From contig JALHPG010000010.1 of assembly GCA_022842625.1 (NCBI GenBank), positions 1-53,732 of the forward strand: a DNA stretch of 53,732 bases. The letters are read 5' to 3'. Below are positions 1 through 8,302 of this stretch, in pieces. The notes below the pieces were generated by a model. The model saw nothing but the letters and a program-made list of their open reading frames with translations, did not search any database and was not told the origin of the DNA. The translations under genes were made by a program, and so were the position numbers. This DNA comes from Bacteroidia bacterium. Its GTDB lineage: Bacteria > Bacteroidota > Bacteroidia > B-17B0 > Aurantibacillaceae. Each line of letters opens with the position of its first letter. The first letter of the stretch is position 1.

Positions 1-1584
1 GGAATATTAACCATTAATAACGCCTTAGTTTCGGGAGAAGGCAAAATACACGGCACACCCGATAATATTAAAATAGATGGGAAATTTAAAATGTATAACA
101 GCGAAATAAAAGTTGATTATACCAATGTCACTTATAACATTACCGGAGATCTGGAAATAATGCCGGATCAGATTCGTTTTAGCGAATTACTTTTAAAGGA
201 AAAAGGATCAAAAGCAGTTCCGCAAGGAACTTTGAATGGAAATATTTTCCACTCAAATTTCACTAAAATGCAATTAGATTATGATCTTAGTTTTAAAAAT
301 ATGCTTGTTTTAAATACCTCGGTAAAAGAAAACAAAACATTTTACGGAAAAATATTTAGTACAGGCAATGTTGGTATTTGGGGCTTTTTAAACAATCTAC
401 ACATGAGTGTTGATGCTACTACAAATAAAAACTCAAAATTCTTTTTACCATTAGACGGGCCTGCAGAAATTGAAGAATCGGATTTTATTCATTTTGTAAA
501 AAAAGATACGCTTACAAAAAAAGTAAACAATTCGTTAACCGGTTTAAGTTTAGACATGTCAATAAAAGCAACGCCGGACCTTGCCGTAAAGATCATTTTA
601 GACAATACCAGTGGCGATGCCCTAAATGTGCAGGGAGACGGAACTATTGACATGAAAATAAGCACCCTTGGAAAATTTGAGATGTTTGGCGATTACATTA
701 TTTCTGAAGGAGATTATTTATTTACGCTTGAAAATGTAATTAATAAAAAATTCGAGATTGATGCCGGCAGTACAATATCCTGGAGCGGTAATCCCTTAAA
801 TGCCGAAATTAATATTGCCACCAGCTACAGGCAAAGAGCTTCTGTTGCAGCTTTGCTTAACGATACAACCGGCAAATATAAGGGCAGGTTTCCTGTAGAC
901 TGTAAATTACTAATTACAAATAAATTATTTTCTCCAAACATTAATTTCGCAATCGATTTCCCTAGTTTGGACGCGACGTCAAAATCTAGAATAGCAAATG
1001 TCTTAAGCGATGAGGCTGAATTAAACAGACAAGTATTTTCATTTTTATTATTTAGAAGCTTTGTAACTCCGCAAATATATAATACTAATGGTGGCGGTGT
1101 AACTGCAGGAGGAGCTGCTGCCTCAACCGGCAGTGAAATGTTAAGCAACCGAATGAGCGAATTTTTAAATACCTATTTTGGAAATTTAACAGGCATTCGA
1201 GATTTGCAAGTGGGAGTAAATTATCGTGCAGGAAGTCAAACTAACCAAGAGGTTGATCTGGCTTTGAGTAAACAATTTTTAAATAATAAAATTACTGTGG
1301 ATGGGAATTTTGGAGTAAACAACAGCAACCAAAAAAACTCAAGTGGGTTAATAGGTGATGTTAATATCGATTATAAATTATCAGACGACGGAAGATACAG
1401 AGTGAAAGGCTTTAACAGAAGTAACGACAACACACAAATTACAACAACAGGAGGGCCATACACGCAAGGCGTTGGATTTTTTTATAGAGAAGAGTTTGAA
1501 ACCTTTAACCAATTGTTTGCGCGGTATCTAAAAAAGATAAAAAAGAACGATACTACAAAAGAAAAAGACTCGGGCAGCAAATAA
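1..1584 (+). CDS. TamB-like translocation/assembly module, C-terminal part (5' end outside window)
   Basis: The frame is open from base 1, so this is the 3' end of a longer gene; the ATG at 91 is internal. About 527 codons are visible. The C-terminal half has the pattern of the TamB (DUF490) domain: repeated short amphipathic beta-strands, a segment reading GDGTIDMKISTLGKFEMFGD, then SEGDYLFTLENV and a late asparagine/glycine-rich strand region. TamB proteins are inner-membrane-anchored, span the periplasm as a beta-helical groove, and help deliver lipids or outer-membrane proteins to the outer membrane. The lysine/aspartate-rich tail (KKIKKNDTTKEKDSGSK) follows the domain. It converges with the next gene with only 3 bp between. 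Family assignment is good; the exact cargo is not predictable. Confidence 0.85.
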   Translation, partial: GILTINNALVSGEGKIHGTPDNIKIDGKFKMYNSEIKVDYTNVTYNITGDLEIMPDQIRFSELLLKEKGSKAVPQGTLNGNIFHSNFTKMQLDYDLSFKNMLVLNTSVKENKTFYGKIFSTGNVGIWGFLNNLHMSVDATTNKNSKFFLPLDGPAEIEESDFIHFVKKDTLTKKVNNSLTGLSLDMSIKATPDLAVKIILDNTSGDALNVQGDGTIDMKISTLGKFEMFGDYIISEGDYLFTLENVINKKFEIDAGSTISWSGNPLNAEINIATSYRQRASVAALLNDTTGKYKGRFPVDCKLLITNKLFSPNINFAIDFPSLDATSKSRIANVLSDEAELNRQVFSFLLFRSFVTPQIYNTNGGGVTAGGAAASTGSEMLSNRMSEFLNTYFGNLTGIRDLQVGVNYRAGSQTNQEVDLALSKQFLNNKITVDGNFGVNNSNQKNSSGLIGDVNIDYKLSDDGRYRVKGFNRSNDNTQITTTGGPYTQGVGFFYREEFETFNQLFARYLKKIKKNDTTKEKDSGSK

Positions 1585-1587
1585 AAA

Positions 1588-2274
1588 TTAATTTTTCGCC
1601 GCCTCAATATTTAGCTTTTCAGCATTTAACTTTACGCCTGTAAAAATTATGATCAGAGAGAAAAATATGATCACATGCGCAAGATCTTTGTAATTAAACC
1701 ATTCGTGTATCGAAAATTTAAGGGAGTGGACAATAATTGAAAGAAAAGAAACACCAATTCCTGTAACTACTAATCTGCTGCCTTTCTCTTTTGTTCTGAT
1801 GTAAAAAATTAGATGTACTATAAAAGAAAATAAAAGTACAATTCCGGCATGAACTTTTATGATCAAAAAATTATTTCTAACAAGTGTAAATATTAATAAA
1901 GATGCTATCCATAGCATGATAAGATACATTACTTTTTTATTTGGATTTACTCTATCAACCGAATTATAAATAAAAGGAGCTTTAAAGCAAAAATAGATCG
2001 AAATAAGGCTAAATGCATTCATAATATAAAAAACAACATCAAAAAAAACATCGCCTAATTGATAGTGAACAGCATGAGCGGTAGAACCAAAACAACTGCT
2101 TATGCCAACCAAAAGAACAAACCATGCCCAAGAGTTTGCATAACTATTATTGAATTTTGAAAGTTGATTAAAACAAAAAATACTAAAAATAAAGATCATC
2201 AAATTGGTGATGATAGTCATTGGTTCAAAAATTATGGAACCGAAAAGAGTAATGTATGTGTAATCGAAATTCAA
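1588..2274 (-). CDS. seven-TM integral membrane protein, possibly CREST/ceramidase-like
   Basis: A 228-residue, very hydrophobic protein with about seven predicted membrane helices and no signal peptide. Two conserved-looking polar clusters sit in helices: FGSTAHAVHY near residues 62-71, and a late HSLKFSIHEW...YKDLAH segment near 182-202. Ser/His near the second helix and Asp/His near the last helix resemble the arrangement in the CREST superfamily (alkaline ceramidases and relatives), membrane hydrolases that use a metal held by His/Asp. That comparison is by eye and tentative; a DUF6962-type protein is an alternative. It follows the antiporter gene on the same strand with a 41-bp gap, so they may be co-transcribed. 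Confidence 0.6.
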   Translation of the reverse strand: MNFDYTYITLFGSIIFEPMTIITNLMIFIFSIFCFNQLSKFNNSYANSWAWFVLLVGISSCFGSTAHAVHYQLGDVFFDVVFYIMNAFSLISIYFCFKAPFIYNSVDRVNPNKKVMYLIMLWIASLLIFTLVRNNFLIIKVHAGIVLLFSFIVHLIFYIRTKEKGSRLVVTGIGVSFLSIIVHSLKFSIHEWFNYKDLAHVIIFFSLIIIFTGVKLNAEKLNIEAAKN

Positions 2275-2315
2275 ATAGGGCGTAAAAATAACTATATAAT
2301 TTAATTGTAAAAAAA

Positions 2316-4472
2316 TTAAATCTCAGTTTCTTCATCCTTTTTAAAGATCCCGGTAATTTTCTCTGTGAACTGCTTAACTTTTTCGATATTTTGCTCAAGA
2401 GAAGAGGTTGTCATATCACTAATCCTGCCATCTTGCAATGCTTTTGAGATTTCGGGATAAAAAACAGCGAAGCTGGTAAATTCATGGTTTTTATTCAATT
2501 TTTTAGCCATTTCATCTACATGAAAATCATAACTAACGGTTTGTTTTCGGGCAGTTACTAATATAAATAGATCGTCTTCTTTTGGATGTGTGATCAGATC
2601 AAAATCTTCAAAATTTTCAATTGTTTTATATTTAAAAAATACTTTTTTCTTATCTCCAATTTCACTGCTAAAACAGTCTAAAGTATTCTCAAAACCATAT
2701 ATATAAGAATCACCTCCAATTTGCTTTAAAACATTGTTTAACCTGCTTATCAATCTAATAAAGCCATTTTCTAATTCGGCATTAGGCGTTAAAACAACAA
2801 TAATGCGTTTAAATGTATTTAATGGTTGTAATATTTTTGAAATAATAACAGCTTGTTTTGATTTGTTTAAAAGGTTTTCTGAAATGTTACCGAATATTAA
2901 ATTTGAAGCGCCGTGTTGTGCTTTAAAACTTATTAAAATATCGGTAATGTTATAAGCTTTGGCTGTTCTTATAATTCCATCTACAATACTAAGATCAACC
3001 TTTTTTAAAACCTCAACTTTTTTATCACCACTCGAAATCTGTTCAACTGCACCTTCAATTACTTTTCTTACAACATTTAGTTTTTCATCAGCATCAGCAT
3101 CATCTTCTACAATAGATAATGGATAAATTGCCTCGTTAGACTTTTGATCTTTTATTAAAAGTGCAAAATCAATTAATCGTTGAATGTTTTCGGGATTACT
3201 AACCGGAATTAATATTCGTTCTATCTTGTCGCCGGTTTTTCTAATAACATCTTTCTCAATAACTGCAATTTGTCTGGCCGCTCTTTCGCTTACAAATGAA
3301 CTAACCAAGCAAGAAATTAAAATTAAAATAATAGTTGCATTAATAATATTTTGATCAAACAAACCAATATCAAATCCAACTTTTATTATAGCCAATGTTG
3401 CTGCCGCATGAGAAACACTTAAACCAAAAATAATATTTCGTTCGGGCTTACTGAACTTATAAATAAATGCGGTTAACCAGGCAGCAAAATATTTAGTTAA
3501 TAAACCAACAACACATAGAATTCCGGCAAACAATAAAGCTTCGCTTCCTTTAAAAAACAATTTAAGGTCAACCAACATTCCGGCACTAATTAAAAAGAAA
3601 GGGATAAATAAAGTATTACCAATAAATACGATCCTATTCATTAAAATACTGTTGTGAGGTATTACTTTGTTTAAACCCAAGCCTGCTAAAAATGCCCCAA
3701 TAATTGGCTCTACCCCTGCCAGCTCACTTAAAAATCCCGAAATAAAAACTACAGCTAATACATAAATGTAATGCGAACTGGCTTGCGCCTCAATATTCCT
3801 AAAAAACCAGCGACTTATTTTTGGTAATAAATATAATGTTGAGAAAAATAATAAACCTAGTGAAACAATTATTTTTATCCAAAAGGCGCCATTCATTTCG
3901 CCGGTAACTACATTTGTAATTATACCTAACAATATTAAAACTGCAGAATCGGTAATAATGGTACCGCCAAAGGTTATTTGTACAGCACGGTTCTTAACAA
4001 TACCCATGTTACTTACTATGGGATAGCTTAACAAGGTATGAGTACTGAACATGCTAGCCAATAATACCGATGACCATAAAGAAAAATGAAAAACATAAAT
4101 ACAAACAAAATAACCTAATACTATAGGGACTAAAAATGTTAGCGCGCCAAATACAATACTTTTGCTTCGGTTTTGTCTAAACTCCTGCATATCTATTTCT
4201 AATCCTGCAAGGAACATGATGTAAAGTAGTCCTGTTTTTGATAACAACTCAAAGCTATTGGTTGACTCGATGATATGAAGCGAATTTGGACCAATAAAAA
4301 CACCGGCAATAATTAAACCTATTATTCCCGGAATTTTAAAACGTTTAAATAAAAGTGGTGAGAATAAAATTATTAATAAAGTTAACGCAAGAATAAGAAC
4401 CGGATTTTTTACAGGCAAGTAATGACTGAAAAACTGTTGCAGATTGAATAAATAATTTTGGAGGTTGTTCAT
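2316..4472 (-). CDS. Kef-type cation:proton antiporter (CPA2) with C-terminal USP domains
   Basis: 718 residues. Residues about 20-405 hold some 12-13 transmembrane helices of the Na+/H+ exchanger fold, including the GLIIAGVFIGP and FLAGLEIDM segments typical of CPA2 proteins. The second half (about 415-715) is soluble and looks like two universal-stress-protein-like domains (for example RILIPVSNPENIQRLIDFAL and KRIIVVLTPNAELENG). CPA2 antiporters exchange K+ or Na+ for protons across the inner membrane; USP tails are thought to regulate gating through nucleotide binding. There is no TrkA-N/RCK domain, so this is not classic KefB/KefC. It starts 4 bp after the stop of the upstream outer-membrane protein gene, suggesting an operon. 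Confidence 0.88.
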   Translation of the reverse strand: MNNLQNYLFNLQQFFSHYLPVKNPVLILALTLLIILFSPLLFKRFKIPGIIGLIIAGVFIGPNSLHIIESTNSFELLSKTGLLYIMFLAGLEIDMQEFRQNRSKSIVFGALTFLVPIVLGYFVCIYVFHFSLWSSVLLASMFSTHTLLSYPIVSNMGIVKNRAVQITFGGTIITDSAVLILLGIITNVVTGEMNGAFWIKIIVSLGLLFFSTLYLLPKISRWFFRNIEAQASSHYIYVLAVVFISGFLSELAGVEPIIGAFLAGLGLNKVIPHNSILMNRIVFIGNTLFIPFFLISAGMLVDLKLFFKGSEALLFAGILCVVGLLTKYFAAWLTAFIYKFSKPERNIIFGLSVSHAAATLAIIKVGFDIGLFDQNIINATIILILISCLVSSFVSERAARQIAVIEKDVIRKTGDKIERILIPVSNPENIQRLIDFALLIKDQKSNEAIYPLSIVEDDADADEKLNVVRKVIEGAVEQISSGDKKVEVLKKVDLSIVDGIIRTAKAYNITDILISFKAQHGASNLIFGNISENLLNKSKQAVIISKILQPLNTFKRIIVVLTPNAELENGFIRLISRLNNVLKQIGGDSYIYGFENTLDCFSSEIGDKKKVFFKYKTIENFEDFDLITHPKEDDLFILVTARKQTVSYDFHVDEMAKKLNKNHEFTSFAVFYPEISKALQDGRISDMTTSSLEQNIEKVKQFTEKITGIFKKDEETEI

Positions 4473-4476
4473 TCTG

Positions 4477-5169
4477 TTAATCCTCCTGATCTTTTGGTTC
4501 TAACAAATACCTGCTTTTTGTTCCATTAACTAGTCTGTAAATAGATGGAACCTTTAAATTATAACGAATTCCAAAACTAAAACACAGATCCATTATATTT
4601 AAAGGATTTTCAAAATCTGATTTTCCGATTCTCATTTTATACTCACCAAATACACTAACTTGTTTAATAAATTGCTCATAACCGGCTCCAATATTAAATC
4701 CCAGCCAATTTGTTCTTGCAATTTCGTTTTTCTTGTATTTATTGCTCAAATATAAAAAATCATTTACTCCGGTAAAGTAACCCGAAAACATATTGTAACT
4801 TAAACCGGCTATCGGATAAAAATAGGCTTTTGTTTTTTTAAACCTGGCTAATAAATGCATGTTTGCTTCAATTGTTTGGGCTTTGATATCATACCAGGTT
4901 GGCTGAATGTCAATTTTTCGATAATAGGTGTATTCCAAACTTCCTCTAAATAATTTTTTACCATATGTAACAGAACCGTTATAACCAATAGCATCATTAT
5001 TTTGTTTTATATTTCTTGAAAGAAATAAAACACTTCTGGTAAGTCCTCCTCCTATAGCTAAATTAGTTGTGCGCGAATGCGTTTTGATCGGCTTTACAGT
5101 TCTTACCTGACAAAAATAACTTTGAATTAAAAAGAAACTGAAAATTATATATAGAATCAATCTAAACAT
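4477..5169 (-). CDS. outer-membrane beta-barrel protein, hypothetical
   Basis: 230 residues with an N-terminal signal peptide (LILYIIFSFFLIQSYFCQ). The mature part alternates polar and hydrophobic residues and is rich in Tyr/Phe/Gly, as in small outer-membrane beta-barrels (for example YSGYF..., GYEQFIKQVSVFGEYKMRIG). No enzyme motif is visible. The tail after about residue 205 (NGTKSRYLLEPKDQED) is polar. It lies immediately upstream of the antiporter on the same strand. The function is unknown; a porin-like or structural role would be a guess. Confidence 0.7.
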   Translation of the reverse strand: MFRLILYIIFSFFLIQSYFCQVRTVKPIKTHSRTTNLAIGGGLTRSVLFLSRNIKQNNDAIGYNGSVTYGKKLFRGSLEYTYYRKIDIQPTWYDIKAQTIEANMHLLARFKKTKAYFYPIAGLSYNMFSGYFTGVNDFLYLSNKYKKNEIARTNWLGFNIGAGYEQFIKQVSVFGEYKMRIGKSDFENPLNIMDLCFSFGIRYNLKVPSIYRLVNGTKSRYLLEPKDQED

Positions 5170-5270
5170 GTTATCACAAATTTAATCAAAAAACACTTTA
5201 AACACAGGGCTAGCCTAAATTTTGTTAATACCACTTTTAAATGCCAAAAACTATAAGTAATTTTATAGCA

Positions 5271-5927
5271 ATGAAAAGAATTGTAGGTTTAGTTTTATTG
5301 ATATTAGTTGCGTTTGGTTACTCTAAGGCCCAAACGGTTACTGCAAAACCGGCTAACCCCACTTTAATTCAATTTTCGGGTGTTGTTCTAGATCAGGATA
5401 GCCTTACTCCTATTCCATTTGTTTCTATATTAATAAAAGGTACAGGAAGAGGAACAATCTGTAATTTTCAGGGTTTTTTTAGCCTAATTGTTAACCCGGG
5501 CGACGAGTTAGAATTCCATTCGGTTAGTCATAAATACAGAAGTTACAAGATCGCCGATACGATCACTCAAAAATATTATTATGCCATTCAGATCCTAACA
5601 AAAGATACATTTCAATTAGCTGAAATAGATGTTTATCCATGGCCATCTAAAGAAGATTTTAAAAGGGCTTTCCTTGCCTTAGATCTAAATGATACAGATT
5701 TTGACAGGGCGGATAAAAATCTTCAAAAAGAGGCTTTAACCTATTTAGAAAGAAATCAAACTGCAAGTGCCTCTGAAAATTACAGATATGTAATGCAAGC
5801 TTATTACACTAAAGTTTATACAAGTGGTCAGGCTCCAAGCATGACTTTACTTAACCCTGTAGCTTGGGCTCAATTTATTGATGCTTGGCGTAAAGGAAAA
5901 TTCAGTAATAAGAAAAAGAAAAAATAG
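5271..5927 (+). CDS. exported protein with CarboxypepD_reg-like beta-sandwich domain
   Basis: I chose the ATG at 5271 rather than the in-frame ATG at 5241, because MKRIVGLVLLILVAFGYSKAQ is a standard signal peptide and the ten codons before it add nothing recognisable. This gives 218 residues. Residues about 30-110 match the CarboxypepD_reg-like (DUF4480-type) fold common in Bacteroidota surface proteins: FSGVVLDQDSLTPIPFVSIL, then GTICNFQGFFSL and ELEFHSVSHK. The remainder is helical with no known motif and ends in a Lys-rich tail (SNKKKKK). It is likely periplasmic or outer-membrane associated. The gene is divergent from the upstream barrel gene and convergent with the next small gene. Confidence 0.72.
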   Translation: MKRIVGLVLLILVAFGYSKAQTVTAKPANPTLIQFSGVVLDQDSLTPIPFVSILIKGTGRGTICNFQGFFSLIVNPGDELEFHSVSHKYRSYKIADTITQKYYYAIQILTKDTFQLAEIDVYPWPSKEDFKRAFLALDLNDTDFDRADKNLQKEALTYLERNQTASASENYRYVMQAYYTKVYTSGQAPSMTLLNPVAWAQFIDAWRKGKFSNKKKKK

Positions 5928-5929
5928 AT

Positions 5930-6208
5930 TTAGTTATTTAATTTCTTTTTACTTTTTTTCAATTGTTTTTTAAAGGCTCTTTTTTGGCGACGATCTTCTT
6001 TTTTATTTCCCTTATTAATTTTGGCGCTTGGCTTATCCTTGCCTTTTTTATTTAAATAAGGGTTGTAGGCATCTTTAGAGGTGCGATGTCTGCGCCAAAT
6101 GCGTTTGCGTTCTCTTTTCTGTTTAAACATATCATTATTTTGCGATGATACTTCATTAAAAGAAAAAACAAATAAAAAAATTAAAGCTGCTAAAATAAGT
6201 CGTTTCAT
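5930..6208 (-). CDS. small, very basic exported protein
   Basis: 92 residues: a signal peptide (LILAALIFLFVFSFNEVSSQ) followed by an extremely Lys/Arg-rich segment (QKRERKRIWRRHRTSKDAYN, KKQLKKSKKKLNN). No domain is recognised. Short signal-peptide-plus-basic proteins are common in Bacteroidota and may bind nucleic acid or surface polysaccharide outside the cytoplasm, but nothing here proves that. It overlaps nothing, and lies downstream of rplY on the same strand beyond a strong terminator, so it has its own transcription unit. Confidence 0.6.
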   Translation of the reverse strand: MKRLILAALIFLFVFSFNEVSSQNNDMFKQKRERKRIWRRHRTSKDAYNPYLNKKGKDKPSAKINKGNKKEDRRQKRAFKKQLKKSKKKLNN

Positions 6209-6360
6209 TTCCCTGAGGTTATAGAATTCCTTCTACAAATAACGCCCTTTAAACAATAAGATACCCTAACCCGCAAAAATGTTTTTAACCGGGTTATTAA
6301 TATTGCCGAAATTAGATTGGCTTTAGTTTGGTATACCCATGTTTTATTTGCAAAAAATAA

Positions 6361-6395
6361 AAAAGCCCTTTTCGGGAATCGAAAAGGGCTTTTAA
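6361..6395 (-). terminator. intrinsic terminator of rplY
   Basis: A 13-bp inverted repeat, AAAAGCCCTTTTC / GAAAAGGGCTTTT, with a 7-nt loop, lies about 20 bp past the rplY stop. The arms carry their own A/T runs, so it may work in both directions. Confidence 0.8.
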
Positions 6396-6412
6396 AATTA
6401 TAAAAGATCAAA

Positions 6413-7048
6413 TTATTTTTTCGGAGCAGCAGCTTTTGCAGGTGCAGCAGCAGCTTTTGCAGGCGCAGCAGTACTTGCTGCTTTAGCAGGCTCTTCTGCA
6501 ACAACGGCACGAGTTGTGTCAACACTAATTACAGAAATGTTTTTTGGGTGTAAAACTGTGATGCCATCGATGTTAATATCACCAACAGAAATTGATTTTC
6601 CAATTCCTAATTTATCAATACTAAGATCGATACTTTCAGGTAATTTAGAAATTAACCCTTTAACTTTTAACTTACGTAATTTTACATTTAGTTTACCACC
6701 GGCTTTAACACCTTCTGACTGACCTACTGCTTTAACAGGTAATTGAACCGAAACCGGTTTATCTTCACTTACCATTAAAAAGTCAGCATGAATTAATTTA
6801 TCGTTAATTTTATGGTATTGTGCTTCTTGTAATACAGTTTTGTATTTTTTACCATCAACATCAATTTCAACCAAACTTGTTTCAGGAGTGAAAATAATGT
6901 TTTTAAAATTACGAATGTCTGTACTAAAGTGAATTTGCTCACCTGCTCCATAAATTACACATGGAACGTGACCCTTAGCTCTTACAGCCGTAGCATCAAC
7001 CTTCCCTACGTTCGCACGTAACGAACCGCTCAAAGATACTGTTTTCAT
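6413..7048 (-). CDS. rplY: 50S ribosomal protein L25/Ctc
   Basis: 211 residues of the long Ctc-type L25. The N-terminal 5S-rRNA-binding beta-barrel (about 1-95) includes the VPCVIYG signature near residue 30 and the FLMVSEDKPV segment near 91-100. The C-terminal TL5-type domain (about 100-183) reads VKAVGQSEGVKAGGKLNVKL...LPESIDLSIDKLGIGKSI. A low-complexity Ala/Lys/Pro tail (about 184-211) follows, as in many Bacteroidota L25 proteins. L25 binds 5S rRNA in the large ribosomal subunit. It lies 79 bp downstream of prs on the same strand, a frequent order in bacteria. Confidence 0.96.
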   Translation of the reverse strand: MKTVSLSGSLRANVGKVDATAVRAKGHVPCVIYGAGEQIHFSTDIRNFKNIIFTPETSLVEIDVDGKKYKTVLQEAQYHKINDKLIHADFLMVSEDKPVSVQLPVKAVGQSEGVKAGGKLNVKLRKLKVKGLISKLPESIDLSIDKLGIGKSISVGDINIDGITVLHPKNISVISVDTTRAVVAEEPAKAASTAAPAKAAAAPAKAAAPKK

Positions 7049-7127
7049 TTTTTTTGTTTTTTTTATTAGAGTTAAGAATTTGCCCGTTTCAAAATCTTTT
7101 CCTCTGTTTATTTATTTTTACGGGTTT

Positions 7128-8060
7128 TTAAATTATAAAATTGCTGCTAATTGACTCGTAATTTTGAACACTATTAATTACTTTGGCAAATAGATCGGCA
7201 ACACTTAATACTCTTATCTTAGAACTATCCTGTCTTAACGGAATAGAATCTGTAACAATTAATTCGATCAATTTAGAATTTTCAATATTATCGTAGGCTT
7301 TGCCAGAAAGAACAGGATGCGTACAAACTGCTCTAACACTTAAAGCACCTTTATCCATCATCATTTCAGCAGCTTTGCATAAAGTACCGCCTGTATCTAC
7401 CAAGTCATCCACTAAAACAATATTTCTTCCTTCAATTTCTCCAATAGCAGTCATACTTTCAACCACATTAGCTTTAGCTCTTTGTTTGTAGCAAATAACC
7501 ATTTCGGCCTTTAAATGCTTTGCATAACTATTAGCGCGCTTACTACCACCCATATCCGGCGCAGCAATGGTTAAGTTGGTAAGATTTAAAGAATTGATGT
7601 AAGGTAAAAAAACTGTTGATGCGTATAAATGATCTACCGGAACGTTAAAAAATCCTTGAATTTGATCAGCATGCAGATCCATGGTCATAACACGTGTTGC
7701 GCCTGCAACAGCTAACATATCGGCTACTAATTTAGCGCCAATTGCTACGCGGGGTTTGTCTTTGCGATCCTGACGAGCATAACCAAAATAAGGTAATACC
7801 GCCACAATGTGCCTTGCGCTTGCGCGTTTAGCAGCATCAATCAACAAAAGCATTTCCATTAAATTATCTGCCGGCGGCATAGTACTTTGAATAATATAAA
7901 CACTTTGCCCACGAATACTTTCTTCGTAAGAAGCCTGCAATTCACCGTCGCTAAAGCGATAATGTTCTACTTTACCTAATGCTTGTCCGTACGAAGCAGC
8001 AATTTTTTTTGCTAAGTCTTCGGATGCAATACCTGAGAATAATCTAACTTGTGATTCCAT
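7128..8060 (-). CDS. prs: ribose-phosphate pyrophosphokinase (PRPP synthase)
   Basis: 310 residues, full length for class I PRPP synthases. Visible landmarks are the ATP-binding flexible-loop region YFGYARQDRKDKPR near residue 95-110, MTMDLHADQIQGFF near 127-140, and the PRPP-binding loop IVLVDDLVDTGGTLCKAA near 215-232. The enzyme transfers pyrophosphate from ATP to ribose-5-phosphate to make PRPP for nucleotide, His and Trp synthesis in the cytoplasm. A good Bacteroidota-type promoter sits just upstream. It is a housekeeping gene and marks the chromosome side of the island boundary. Confidence 0.97.
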   Translation of the reverse strand: MESQVRLFSGIASEDLAKKIAASYGQALGKVEHYRFSDGELQASYEESIRGQSVYIIQSTMPPADNLMEMLLLIDAAKRASARHIVAVLPYFGYARQDRKDKPRVAIGAKLVADMLAVAGATRVMTMDLHADQIQGFFNVPVDHLYASTVFLPYINSLNLTNLTIAAPDMGGSKRANSYAKHLKAEMVICYKQRAKANVVESMTAIGEIEGRNIVLVDDLVDTGGTLCKAAEMMMDKGALSVRAVCTHPVLSGKAYDNIENSKLIELIVTDSIPLRQDSSKIRVLSVADLFAKVINSVQNYESISSNFII

Positions 8061-8074
8061 TTTTTTAAGGAACG

Positions 8075-8104
8075 CAAATATAGGGTTTTTTATGGTTTTA
8101 ACAA
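8075..8104 (-). promoter_or_regulatory. prs: prs promoter, Bacteroidota type
   Basis: On the minus strand TATATTTG (8082-8075) matches the -7 consensus TAnnTTTG and a TTG (8104-8102) lies 19 bp upstream, matching the -33 element. The prs start codon is 14 bp downstream of the -7 box. Confidence 0.65.
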
Positions 8105-8218
8105 GATTTTATGGGATTTTTAGGAGGTTTATTTTGCGATATTAAAAACAAAAGTTAGCTTTGCCCTCCCATTATTAAGCCTATTTGCCTTATGGCAAGG
8201 TTAAGTTGGGTAAAAAAT

Positions 8219-8302
8219 GCCTTTGTGGCGGAATTGGTAGACGCGCTGGTCTCAAACACCAGTAACTTCACGGTTGTGTCGGTTCGAGTCCGACCGGAGG
8301 TA
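8219..8302 (+). tRNA. tRNA-Leu(CAA)
   Basis: The acceptor arms GCCTTTG (8219-8225) and CGGAGGT (8295-8301) pair through G-C, A-T and G-U pairs, with discriminator A8302. The anticodon arm CTGGT-CTCAAAC-ACCAG gives anticodon CAA. The variable arm is long, as in class II tRNAs, and the T loop reads GGTTCGAGTCC. CCA is not encoded. The gene is intact and serves as the left attachment site of the island; a damaged partial copy lies at 40782-40873. Confidence 0.95.

Noticed and set aside
6205..6525. Leu/Gln-rich 106-codon frame at the end of rplY
   Set aside because: It overlaps the Ala/Lys/Pro tail of rplY in another frame and crosses the rplY terminator.
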